NCBI GenBank assembly: GCA_965214375.1
Contig: OZ243947.1
Coordinates: 1,240,001 to 1,304,000, forward strand
Source: Endobugula sp965214375
GTDB taxonomy: Bacteria; Pseudomonadota; Gammaproteobacteria; Pseudomonadales; Cellvibrionaceae
DNA: 64,000 nt
Reading direction: 5' to 3'
The position numbers and the translations under genes are program-made. Below the pieces are notes generated by a model. That model did no database searches, had not been told where the DNA came from, and saw only the letters and a program-made list of their open reading frames with translations. Shown in pieces: positions 37,896 through 46,127 of this stretch (the stretch's first letter is position 1; each line of letters begins with the position of its first letter).

Positions 37896-38936
37896 TTACA
37901 ATTGGTTTCGTAATGCAAAAACGCGCGTAATTGTTCGCGACAAAATATTATTATTTTGCGTGGTATCAACGGCACTAAATCTCAAAGTAACCCGTACTCG
38001 GTCTATGGTACGCAAGTTAAGAGCAGCATGATTAATTTCCCTCCATGTAGAATCATTATTCGCGTACTCAAGTTGCAACTGATCCACACCGATTGTTAAT
38101 TCTTTAGCATCACCATTACTGACACGATATAATGAACACTGTGCAGCATTGTTGGAACAATCACTGTTGGCAACACTGGAATCGCGAATTTGATATTCAT
38201 GGCCACCCGTATTACCGTGATATAAATTAATAACACTATTGCCATTGGCAATATCAAGGCCACTAACACCAGCAGGAAGCGTGACCACGTTATTATTATC
38301 AACTAATGACGGTAAACTAAACACATACATTCCATTACAACCACCAGCCATCACGACAGTATTCGCTGCAAGAGTTACGTTGTTAGCCAATGTTAATTGA
38401 CCTACGGCGGTAGCATTAACTTGTTCAACGAATGTTGTACGAGTATCCGCATATTTAATAATTAAAGTGTCAGTACCATCAATAACATCGGCATTATTAT
38501 AATTATTACCATCGCCATCCATATCACTATTACCATCATCGAAGATGCCAGAAATAAACGATGCCTGAAAGTCATTCCACGAATTAAGGCCGCTATTAAA
38601 AACAGCTAATTCGTTATTGATATACCGTGATGTTACAGGTGATCCACTTAAAGTTGCATTGGCAACATTATTGGTTTCGCCGCCAACCGTTTCATCTTCA
38701 ATTGCAGATGCAAAACTTAAACAGCCCATATTGCCTGCCAATTCAATATCGTCACCGATACGACGCATAACATAACGAATATTCTCCTGTATACGCGAGG
38801 AGGCTTCATTACTGATGGAGTTTTGGGTAGACGTTGCAAATAACTGAATCACGCCCGCCATAATAAGCAGCCCAATAGCAATAGATATCATTAACTCGAC
38901 AAGACCGAGACCACGTTGATTTGATTGACTACTCAT
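37896..38936 (-). CDS. pilW: Type IV pilus minor pilin PilW
   Basis: A 346-residue minor pilin with the N-terminus SSQSNQRGLGLVELMISIAIG, then LLIMAGVIQLFATSTQNSI. The mature domain has SSRIQENIRYVMRRIGDDIELA, NMGC and the Asp/Asn-rich DGNSDMDGDGNNYNNADVID, which may bind calcium. The C-terminus VRVTLRFSAVDTTQNNNIL matches PilW. Its start is 4 bp after the reconstructed pilV stop. The reading frame is intact. Confidence 0.9.
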   Translation of the reverse strand: MSSQSNQRGLGLVELMISIAIGLLIMAGVIQLFATSTQNSISNEASSRIQENIRYVMRRIGDDIELAGNMGCLSFASAIEDETVGGETNNVANATLSGSPVTSRYINNELAVFNSGLNSWNDFQASFISGIFDDGNSDMDGDGNNYNNADVIDGTDTLIIKYADTRTTFVEQVNATAVGQLTLANNVTLAANTVVMAGGCNGMYVFSLPSLVDNNNVVTLPAGVSGLDIANGNSVINLYHGNTGGHEYQIRDSSVANSDCSNNAAQCSLYRVSNGDAKELTIGVDQLQLEYANNDSTWREINHAALNLRTIDRVRVTLRFSAVDTTQNNNILSRTITRVFALRNQL

Positions 38937-38939
38937 AAG

Positions 38940-39446
38940 CTATGCACCATCATGAACATCCGGCAAAGTAAATACTACTTGATAACAACCTTCATTACCG
39001 GGACAAGTATCGGCTCCATTACCATCTCTATTGGAATCTCAGCGGATAGTAATCGTGTATTCACTCGTACCGACATTTCAAGCGACAGTACCTACTGGTG
39101 AAGGCAGGGATATATTATTTCCAGTAATTGTATTGCTCCAATCTGTACAATCTTGTTCAATCACTGCTTCGTCAGCCAAACCATTACCGACACTATCACA
39201 GTTAGCGGCTGTTCCAACTCCGTTGTACTCGCCATTGACCGCACCAGTGACTCCCAAGGCAAAAATACGATCAACCATATCCTCTGCCAATAAGTTGGCT
39301 TCCGACGCAAACAAGGCGCGCTGATTGCTGGTAATACCCTGAACCTGCATGCTCATCACACCCAGTAGACCGATGGCTAAAATGACCAGTGCAACCAACA
39401 CTTCAATAAAGCCGGCACCTATTTGTTGTTTACACATTAGTTTCAT
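38940..39446 (-). pseudogene. pilV: Type IV pilus minor pilin PilV with two in-frame TGA codons
   Basis: The frame starts MKLMCKQQIGAGFIEVLVAL, then VILAIGLLGVMSMQVQGI, the PilV signature (with a leader that ends in GAGFIE). The first TGA (39078-39080) falls in GTVA/NVGTSEYTITIR and the second (39039-39041) after TITIR. Family members usually have tryptophan at these points (ITVRW), so TGG to TGA explains both. Reading through gives DSNRDGNGADTCPGNEGCYQ and a normal end at TAG 38940-38942, 4 bp before pilW. TGA ends other genes here, so a code change is unlikely. Confidence 0.85.
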
Positions 39447-39453
39447 CGTTCAC

Positions 39454-39993
39454 CTATGGAATACGCACAGCGCCACGTTTATAAACAACGATGGAAGAAC
39501 TTTCACCGCCACCCCCATTATCCGTAAAGGCAATCGTGACAAAATCTTCTGTCCCAAAATCTGTGACCGCACAGCTATTGCTAACTTCCCCCAAAACATC
39601 AAAACAAAGAGCACTTATAGTAGAATTAGCATTACCATCATCAGTAATATTAGCGTTCACCGAAAACTGACTGGCATCCTCAATTTTCAGTCGGTTGTTG
39701 GTCGGATCCAGCACTATCCAACCGTCATTCCAGTTGGCACTGGTTCCACAGGTGGCCTGATTGGCACTTGCACACAAGGTCACAGTATCAGAACGACTCA
39801 CCGCCTCACTGCGCGCATAGGCCAACATATTTGCTAGACGGCGCGCAGCATTATCAACGTTGTTGGAGGCAATCAAATTAGTAAATGCCGGAGCGGCCAC
39901 AGACAAAATAATGGCAAAAATGGCAATCGTCACCATAAGTTCAATCAATGTGAACCCCGTATGGACAACAGATTTGGGCAGATAGCTTTTCAT
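39454..39993 (-). CDS. fimU: Minor pilin FimU (GspH/FimT family)
   Basis: A 179-residue prepilin with the N-terminus HTGFTLIELMVTIAIFAIIL and the GspH/FimT domain (NLIASNNVDNAARRLANMLA, YARSEAVSRSDTVTLC). The glycine-flanked end DNGGGGESSSIVVYKRGAVR is the family C-terminus. FimU forms part of the minor-pilin priming complex with PilV, PilW and PilX. It is the first gene of the minor-pilin operon on the minus strand, which is flipped relative to pilS-pilR-fimT; fimU therefore adjoins ispH rather than fimT. Confidence 0.9.
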   Translation of the reverse strand: MKSYLPKSVVHTGFTLIELMVTIAIFAIILSVAAPAFTNLIASNNVDNAARRLANMLAYARSEAVSRSDTVTLCASANQATCGTSANWNDGWIVLDPTNNRLKIEDASQFSVNANITDDGNANSTISALCFDVLGEVSNSCAVTDFGTEDFVTIAFTDNGGGGESSSIVVYKRGAVRIP

Positions 39994-40095
39994 TCACCCT
40001 TTATAGCAGGCAAGTGACAAAAGGGAATCATTAGAGGATAAATGGACTTTGCTGCCGATAAACGGTAGCAAAAAAGAGATCAGCGGTTAAAAATG

Positions 40096-41034
40096 TTAAC
40101 TGGATCGCAATTCTTTGGGCAAGGAAAACCTGACATTTTCAGGCTGGCCATCGAGCTCTTCGGGTGTCTGTGCGCCAAATGTTTGCAAGGCCGTTAACAC
40201 CTCTTGCACAAGCACATCCGGGGCTGAAGCTCCTGCAGTCACACCAATTGATCGTTTACCATCCAACCAACTCACATCAATATCTTTGGCAGAGTCGATC
40301 AAATACGCTTTTGCCCCGCAACGCTCAGCCAGTTCACGCAAGCGGTTGGAATTGGAGCTATTGGGCGAACCCACAACTAAGACTAAGTCACACTCCAAAG
40401 CCAATTGTTTAACGGCGTCCTGACGATTTTGTGTGGCATAACAAATATCGTCAGTACGCGGGCCTTGAATGGTTGGAAATTTTTCACGCAATGCGGCAAT
40501 CACTTTTGCCGTATCATCCATTGATAATGTGGTTTGAGTGACATAATAGAGTGCTTTGGGATTGCGAACCGTCAGGTTATTCACATCGTTTTCATCTTCG
40601 ACAAGATAAATACAACCGCCGTTGCTATCGTCGTACTGCCCCATGGTACCTTCAACTTCCGGGTGACCATGATGGCCGATAAGCACACACTCTGAACCGT
40701 CACGGCTGTATTTGGTGACTTCTTTATGCACCTTAGTTACCAGCGGGCATGTAGCATCAAACACTTTTAATTCCCTGAGCGCGGCATTTTTCATCACTGC
40801 CTTAGATACGCCATGGGCACTAAAAATCACAATTTTATCGTCGGGCACTTCATCCAGTTCGTCCACAAAAATAATACCACGATCCCGCAATGAGTCAACA
40901 ACAAACTTGTTATGTACCACCTCGTGACGCACATAGATAGGCGGTCCATAAACATCAAGCGCACGATTAACAATATCAATAGCACGGTCAACACCGGCAC
41001 AAAAGCCTCTTGGATTTGCTAATTTGATTTGCAT
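40096..41034 (-). CDS. ispH: 4-hydroxy-3-methylbut-2-enyl diphosphate reductase
   Basis: A 312-residue [4Fe-4S] enzyme for the last step of the MEP isoprenoid pathway, giving IPP and DMAPP. The three cluster cysteines are in NPRGFCAGVDRAIDI, FDATCPLVTKVH and TDDICYATQNRQDAV. The active-site glutamate and histidines are in VLIGHHGHPEVEGTMGQY and HEVVHNKFVVD. It is followed on the same strand by no further genes before fimU in 100 bp, and preceded by fkpB 13 bp away. Confidence 0.97.
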   Translation of the reverse strand: MQIKLANPRGFCAGVDRAIDIVNRALDVYGPPIYVRHEVVHNKFVVDSLRDRGIIFVDELDEVPDDKIVIFSAHGVSKAVMKNAALRELKVFDATCPLVTKVHKEVTKYSRDGSECVLIGHHGHPEVEGTMGQYDDSNGGCIYLVEDENDVNNLTVRNPKALYYVTQTTLSMDDTAKVIAALREKFPTIQGPRTDDICYATQNRQDAVKQLALECDLVLVVGSPNSSNSNRLRELAERCGAKAYLIDSAKDIDVSWLDGKRSIGVTAGASAPDVLVQEVLTALQTFGAQTPEELDGQPENVRFSLPKELRSS

Positions 41035-41047
41035 AACTACTTGCTCG

Positions 41048-41497
41048 TTAATGTGTTGTCACAGGCTCAACAGCGATAATTTCAACCGTTAATTCCACGT
41101 CTTTGCCTGCCAAGGGATGGTTAAAATCCACTTTTACTTCTTTATCATCAAATTCCAATACAACACCGGGTAACTCGGTATTTTGTGCATCAGAAAACGA
41201 CAATACCAATCCTGCCTCTAGGTTCATATCATCAGAAAAGTGCTCACGGGGGATGACTTGAATATTCTGCGGGTTATGCTGACCAAAGCCATTTTCAGGA
41301 TTGATGGCAAAGGTTTTTTTATCACCAGCGGTTAAGCCGAATAGAGACCGTTCGAAACCCTCCAATAAATTGCCATCACCTACAGTAAAGGTGGCCGGCT
41401 GGCCGTCGAATGTGGAGTCTATGGTATCTCCCCCCAACAGACCAACGGAAAAATGTAATGTCACTCGAGTGCCTTCTGCAATGGTTACTTCAGTCAT
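41048..41497 (-). CDS. fkpB: FKBP-type peptidyl-prolyl isomerase (SlpA family)
   Basis: A 149-residue cytosolic FKBP with a chaperone insert. Visible blocks are LHFSVGLLGGDTIDSTFDG, PATFTVGDGNLLEGFERSL and VKVDFNHPLAGKDVELTVEI. It catalyses proline isomerisation and assists folding. The lspA-fkpB-ispH order is the conserved one; the genes are spaced by 6 and 13 bp and probably cotranscribed with ileS. Confidence 0.94.
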   Translation of the reverse strand: MTEVTIAEGTRVTLHFSVGLLGGDTIDSTFDGQPATFTVGDGNLLEGFERSLFGLTAGDKKTFAINPENGFGQHNPQNIQVIPREHFSDDMNLEAGLVLSFSDAQNTELPGVVLEFDDKEVKVDFNHPLAGKDVELTVEIIAVEPVTTH

Positions 41498-41503
41498 GTC
41501 AAT

Positions 41504-42058
41504 CTAACCCTTTTCACTTTTTGTTTTTGGCTCCACCAAAAACATATCAAGAATCAAGCACGAAGCACCTAACATAATGGCGGCATCAGCAATATTAAAC
41601 GCTGGCCAATGGCAAGTTTCACTGGAAAAAATCCAATAAAAGAACGGCAAACAATCACTATTGTGAGATATATAAAACCAGTCCACAAAATCAACCACAT
41701 AACCCAGAACGATACGATCCCATAGATTGCCGATTGCACCACCCAATATCAACGATAGGCCCGCAATTTCAATGGTTCTTTGCGGCTTAATAAAGAGTAT
41801 CCATAGCATCAGAAAAATACTGACGATCAATGCAATAGCGGCCAATAAGAATCGTTGCCAACCGCTTTGTTCTGCCAAAAAACCAAATGCGGCACCATAG
41901 TTGTGCAGCAACGTAAAATTAAAGTACGGCAAAAAATGAACGGGGTCTGCATACGTTAATACGCTGCTAGCCCAATGTTTGGTCACTTGATCAAGCACAA
42001 GGATGATCAAAGATAACACAAACCACTTCCACTTTGTTTGTGGCTGATAGATGTGCAA
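41504..42058 (-). CDS. lspA: Lipoprotein signal peptidase
   Basis: A four-helix inner membrane aspartic protease that removes lipoprotein signals after diacylglyceryl transfer. The catalytic aspartates are in GGAIGNLWDRIVLGYVVDFVD and AFNIADAAIMLG. Other blocks are VLDQVTKHWAS and LLHNYGAAFGFLAEQSGWQ. The frame is open into ileS (to 42133), but that would overlap the ileS end by 56 bp; I propose TTG 42058 (HIYQPQTKWKWFVLSL follows), behind AAGG. No ATG is available between the ileS stop and the first helix. Confidence 0.93.
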   Translation of the reverse strand: MHIYQPQTKWKWFVLSLIILVLDQVTKHWASSVLTYADPVHFLPYFNFTLLHNYGAAFGFLAEQSGWQRFLLAAIALIVSIFLMLWILFIKPQRTIEIAGLSLILGGAIGNLWDRIVLGYVVDFVDWFYISHNSDCLPFFYWIFSSETCHWPAFNIADAAIMLGASCLILDMFLVEPKTKSEKG

Positions 42059-42077
42059 TTCACCTTTTAAAAACAAA

Positions 42078-44882
42078 TTAAGCAAAGCGGCGAACCTCGC
42101 CTTCTCCGTCAACATTGGCGACACAGCGCCCACATAACTGTGGGTGGGCTGGATAATGACCTACATCAGCACACAGATGCCAGCAACGTACACATTTAGG
42201 GTTTTTATTCGCTTCAACCAATACCGATAAACCTTCAACGTCAGTAGCTTCAGCAGCGTCAGGAGCAGTCTCTGCACTCACACTGGCGGCAGATGTAATC
42301 AATACAAAACGTAGTTCATCTTGTAATCGGCCCACCTGCTCACAGAATTGCTGATCACCGTATAGGGTGACTGATGCCGTTAATGACTTACCAATCACCC
42401 CTTCGTTACGTTTCGCTTCAATCACTTTATTCACCGCGGTTTTAACCTGGGCAATAAACTCCCAGTAAGGCGCGCCCATATCAGCAACACCCTCCGACTG
42501 CGGTAACTCATACCATTCGGCTAAAAATGCGGAAGATTCTCGACCATTCACTGTTGGCAACGCATCCCAAAGCTCATCTGCCGTATAACTCAGGATAGGC
42601 GTAATCCAGCACGTAAAGGCCTCGGCTATATGGTACAGCGCTGTTTGTGCCGAACGTCTCGCTACACTGTCTGGCTTGGTGGTGTATTGACGATCTTTGA
42701 TAATATCCAGATAAAAACCACCCATATCCACAATACAAAAGTTATGTAGCTTTTGGTAAATGGTATGAAACTGATAGCTGTCATAAGCGGCGATAATATC
42801 TTGCTGTAATTCAGCAGCGCGATTCACAGCCCACTGGTCCAGAGCAATCAATTCATCCATTGGCAACATATCACTAGCCGGATTAAAGCCTTGCAAATTT
42901 GCCAACAGGAAACGCGCCGTGTTACGAATACGACGGTAAGAATCAGCCGTGCGTTTAAGAATTTCATCCGACACGCTCATTTCGGCACTAAAATCGGTTG
43001 CCGCAACCCACAGGCGCAATACATCCGCCCCTAAATCATTCATCACTTTTTGAGGTGGAATCACATTACCGAGTGACTTAGACATCTTACGACCATCGGC
43101 ATCAACGGTAAAACCATGGGTTAACACTTGCTTATAAGGGGGTACTCCATTAATCGTCATTGACGTCTTTAATGACGACTGAAACCAGCCACGATGTTGA
43201 TCGGAACCTTCCAGATATAAATCCGCAGGGAATTGTAGGTTGTAACGTTCACGCAATACCGCATGGTGAGTCACACCAGAATCAAACCAAACATCCAACG
43301 TATCGGTCACTTTTTCATAGTGTGCTGCATCATCACCCAACAATTCTTCAACGTGCAAATCAAACCAGGCATCAATACCCGCTGCTTCAATTTTACACGC
43401 CACTTGTTCCACCAATTGTGGGGTATTAGGGTGCAACTCTTGGATTTCTTTGTGAACAAACAGAGTGATAGGCACACCCCACGTGCGCTGACGAGAGACA
43501 CACCAATCCGGACTGCCTTCTACCATACCCTGAATACGTGCTTCACCCCAGTGCGGAATCCACTCCACTCCTTCAATCGCGGTTTGAATCTTATGACGCA
43601 GATCGTTGTGATTTAAGGTAATAAACCACTGCGGTGTGGCACGGAAAATTAATGGTGTCTTGGTACGCCAGCAATGCGGAAAACTGTGAGTAAACTTGGT
43701 TTGATACAGCAAGGCGCCTGTCTCTTGCAAAACTTCGATGACTTTCGGGTCAACTTTGTATACATGCTCACCCGCAAAGAGCTCTACTGAATCATGATAA
43801 ACACCATCACCACCGATAATGTTCAAAGTGCCGATATCGTATTTTTTACCCACGACAAAGTCATCCGCACCATGATCTGGCGCGGTATGCACACACCCTG
43901 TACCCGCATCGGTCGTCACATGATCACCCAAAATAATGGGAACCTGCTTTTCATAAAATGGATGCTGTAAAGAGAGCAATTCTAAATCTTTACCCTGACA
44001 ACGACCAACAATAGTAAATTCTTCAATACCTGCACGAGACATCACGGCTTCATGTAAAGCATCGGCAACAATTAATCGCTCATCACCGGCTTGCACAACC
44101 ACATAATCAAGCTCCGCATGTAAACTCACAGCTTGGTTGGCGGGCAATGTCCACGGTGTTGTTGTCCAAATCACAACAGACACTTTACCACTGCCACTTA
44201 ACTCAAGACGTTGTGCCAAATCGGCTGCATCAGCAACGGCAAAGCGCACGTCAATGGAATAGGATTCTTTATCTTGATATTCAACTTCCGCTTCAGCCAA
44301 AGCCGAACCACCGACCACACTCCAATACACAGGCTTAAAACCACGTACCAGATAACCGTTCTCAGCAATTTTTCCTAAAGCACGTACGGTATTGGCTTCG
44401 GTTTTAAAATCCATGGTTAAATACGGTTTATCCCAATCACCCAATACACCCAAGCGAATAAAATCTTCTTTTTGCCCAGCGACTTGTTTGGCCGCATAGT
44501 CACGGCACTTTTGACGAAAGGTTTTAACATCGACTTTATGGCCGGCCTTGCCTACTTTCTTTTCAACATTGTGTTCAATCGGCAAACCGTGACAATCCCA
44601 GCCCGGCACATAGGGCGCGTCCAAACCGCTTAAGGTTTTGGATTTGATAATAATATCTTTAATAATCTTATTCACGGCATGACCGATATGAATATTACCG
44701 TTCGCATACGGGGGACCATCATGCAGAATAAACTGCTTACGCCCTGCACGCGCCTGACGTATGGCATCGTATAGCGAAGTCTGTTGCCATTTTTTCAAAA
44801 TCTGAGGTTCCCGCTGTGCCAGATTGGCTTTCATGGGGAAGCTGGTATTCGGTAAATTCAATGTTGTTTTGTAGTCGATCAT
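42078..44882 (-). CDS. ileS: Isoleucyl-tRNA synthetase
   Basis: A 934-residue class I aminoacyl-tRNA synthetase. The HIGH motif is in YANGNIHIGHAVNKIIKD and the KMSKS loop in GRKMSKSLGNVIPPQKV. The editing domain has WTTTPWTLPANQAVSLH. The C-terminal zinc site is CVRCWHLCADVG with CGRCVAN. I choose ATG 44882 (MIDYKTTLNLPNTSFPMKAN), the family start, over a TTG three codons upstream. It is followed by lspA and preceded by ribF, the conserved order, but a dispersed repeat lies between ribF and ileS. Confidence 0.97.
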   Translation of the reverse strand: MIDYKTTLNLPNTSFPMKANLAQREPQILKKWQQTSLYDAIRQARAGRKQFILHDGPPYANGNIHIGHAVNKIIKDIIIKSKTLSGLDAPYVPGWDCHGLPIEHNVEKKVGKAGHKVDVKTFRQKCRDYAAKQVAGQKEDFIRLGVLGDWDKPYLTMDFKTEANTVRALGKIAENGYLVRGFKPVYWSVVGGSALAEAEVEYQDKESYSIDVRFAVADAADLAQRLELSGSGKVSVVIWTTTPWTLPANQAVSLHAELDYVVVQAGDERLIVADALHEAVMSRAGIEEFTIVGRCQGKDLELLSLQHPFYEKQVPIILGDHVTTDAGTGCVHTAPDHGADDFVVGKKYDIGTLNIIGGDGVYHDSVELFAGEHVYKVDPKVIEVLQETGALLYQTKFTHSFPHCWRTKTPLIFRATPQWFITLNHNDLRHKIQTAIEGVEWIPHWGEARIQGMVEGSPDWCVSRQRTWGVPITLFVHKEIQELHPNTPQLVEQVACKIEAAGIDAWFDLHVEELLGDDAAHYEKVTDTLDVWFDSGVTHHAVLRERYNLQFPADLYLEGSDQHRGWFQSSLKTSMTINGVPPYKQVLTHGFTVDADGRKMSKSLGNVIPPQKVMNDLGADVLRLWVAATDFSAEMSVSDEILKRTADSYRRIRNTARFLLANLQGFNPASDMLPMDELIALDQWAVNRAAELQQDIIAAYDSYQFHTIYQKLHNFCIVDMGGFYLDIIKDRQYTTKPDSVARRSAQTALYHIAEAFTCWITPILSYTADELWDALPTVNGRESSAFLAEWYELPQSEGVADMGAPYWEFIAQVKTAVNKVIEAKRNEGVIGKSLTASVTLYGDQQFCEQVGRLQDELRFVLITSAASVSAETAPDAAEATDVEGLSVLVEANKNPKCVRCWHLCADVGHYPAHPQLCGRCVANVDGEGEVRRFA

Positions 44883-44927
44883 AAGTTTCAAAAATTAACT
44901 ATTTTTATCTTGAAATTTCAAAGGTCC

Positions 44928-45061
44928 GGTAGTTATTTCACAAACACGCATAAATACATCCATGTAGGTCGTTGCCCTCCATGGACGGAGGGTACATCGA
45001 AAACGCAGGAGCGGTTTTCGTGTACGCATCCCTGCCTACAATGGTTTGCTCAATAACTACC
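44928..45061. repeat. Dispersed inverted-arm repeat, copy 2
   Basis: The arms are 44928-44945 (GGTAGTTATTTCACAAAC) and 45044-45061 (the complement with a few mismatches). The core matches copy 1 almost throughout: CGCATAAATACATCC, TCGTTGCCCTCCATGGACGG, AGGGTACATCGAAAACGCAGG. The right arm contains the ribF stop codon (45057-45059), so the end of ribF coding lies inside the element. It separates ribF from ileS and could affect their linkage. Confidence 0.85.
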
Positions 45062-46091
45062 AAACCTTTCCAATATTTAAATAACTTTTTGCTTCTAAAA
45101 TATCTTGATGAATGTGTTGTTTTAATTCATCAAGACTATCAAAACGTTTTTCTTCGCGAATTTTGTGTTTAAATTCAACGATAATTTTTTGACCGTATAG
45201 GTTGTCATCCCGGTCAAATAGATGTACTTCTAAAATCGGTTTGGCGTCGCCACTGACGGTTGGGCGCACACCAACATTGGCAACACCAGGGACACAGTCG
45301 CCATTGGCAAGTGTTGTGTCTACAACAAATACTCCCGATAACGGGGAGCGGTAGCGCCGAAGGTGTACATTGGCCGTGGGAGCGCCTAATTTTCGCCCCA
45401 TTTGCTGACCGTGAACAACATGTCCGGAAATTCTATACGGTTTACCCAATAGAGCTGGGATAATAGAAAAATCGGCCTGTTCCAATATGTGGCGAATGCG
45501 AGTACTGCTGACTCGCTCACCACCGATAATATAGGTATCGGTATCAGTGACCGCAAACCCGTGTTGCTGCCCCGCTATTTTTAACAACCCATAATCTCCC
45601 TGTCGACCACAACCGAAACGAAAATCATCACCAATCACCAAATGTTGAGTGCCAAGTGCATCAACCAATATCTGCTGGATAAAATCATCTGCTGAAAGCT
45701 GGCCCAATTTGCTGTTAAAAGGCACACAGAATACACGCTCAATGCCTGCCTCAAACAAAGCAGTGATTTTTTCTCCCAAACGCATTAAACGTGCTGGCGC
45801 TTTATCGCCAGCAAAGAACTCATGGGGTTGAGGTTCAAAGACCATAGCCAATGAGGGTATTCCTAGGTCAGCGGCCTTTTCAACCACCTGACGCAATATC
45901 GCTTGATGCCCCAGATGAACACCATCAAAGGCACCGATAGTCACCACATTGCCTCGGTGACTGTCATGCACATTGTGTAATCCGCGCAAAAATTCACGTT
46001 TGGGTTGATGCTCGGGAATATCCCGGGAGAGGTTCACTATATCGATTCCATTGGCATGCATTGCAAAAGGAAGCAAGTATAGCTTTTTCAC
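45057..46091 (-). CDS. ribF: Bifunctional riboflavin kinase / FAD synthetase
   Basis: The enzyme makes FMN and FAD from riboflavin. The N-terminal nucleotidyltransferase motif is VTIGAFDGVHLGHQAILRQV, and VIGDDFRFGCGRQGDYGLL, RVSSTRIRHIL are conserved. The C-terminal kinase domain has GHVVHGQQMGRKLGAPTANV and SGVFVVDTT. The N-terminus is about 30 residues longer than usual before EFLRGLHNVH; a GTG at 46091 is the longest start and an ATG at 46064 is another, but neither has a good ribosome site. The stop lies within a dispersed repeat. Confidence 0.94.
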   Translation of the reverse strand: MKKLYLLPFAMHANGIDIVNLSRDIPEHQPKREFLRGLHNVHDSHRGNVVTIGAFDGVHLGHQAILRQVVEKAADLGIPSLAMVFEPQPHEFFAGDKAPARLMRLGEKITALFEAGIERVFCVPFNSKLGQLSADDFIQQILVDALGTQHLVIGDDFRFGCGRQGDYGLLKIAGQQHGFAVTDTDTYIIGGERVSSTRIRHILEQADFSIIPALLGKPYRISGHVVHGQQMGRKLGAPTANVHLRRYRSPLSGVFVVDTTLANGDCVPGVANVGVRPTVSGDAKPILEVHLFDRDDNLYGQKIIVEFKHKIREEKRFDSLDELKQHIHQDILEAKSYLNIGKVW

Positions 46092-46127
46092 GCCTGCAGT
46101 GACAATGTATTAGGGCCTAAAGACGAC

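Noticed and set aside
7051..39446. Genetic code change with UGA or UAG as sense codons
   Set aside because: Open essential genes such as greB end with TGA and others with TAG or TAA at normal family lengths, and TAG, TAA and TGA all occur among the premature stops. Gene decay explains the data better, although local readthrough is kept as a check.
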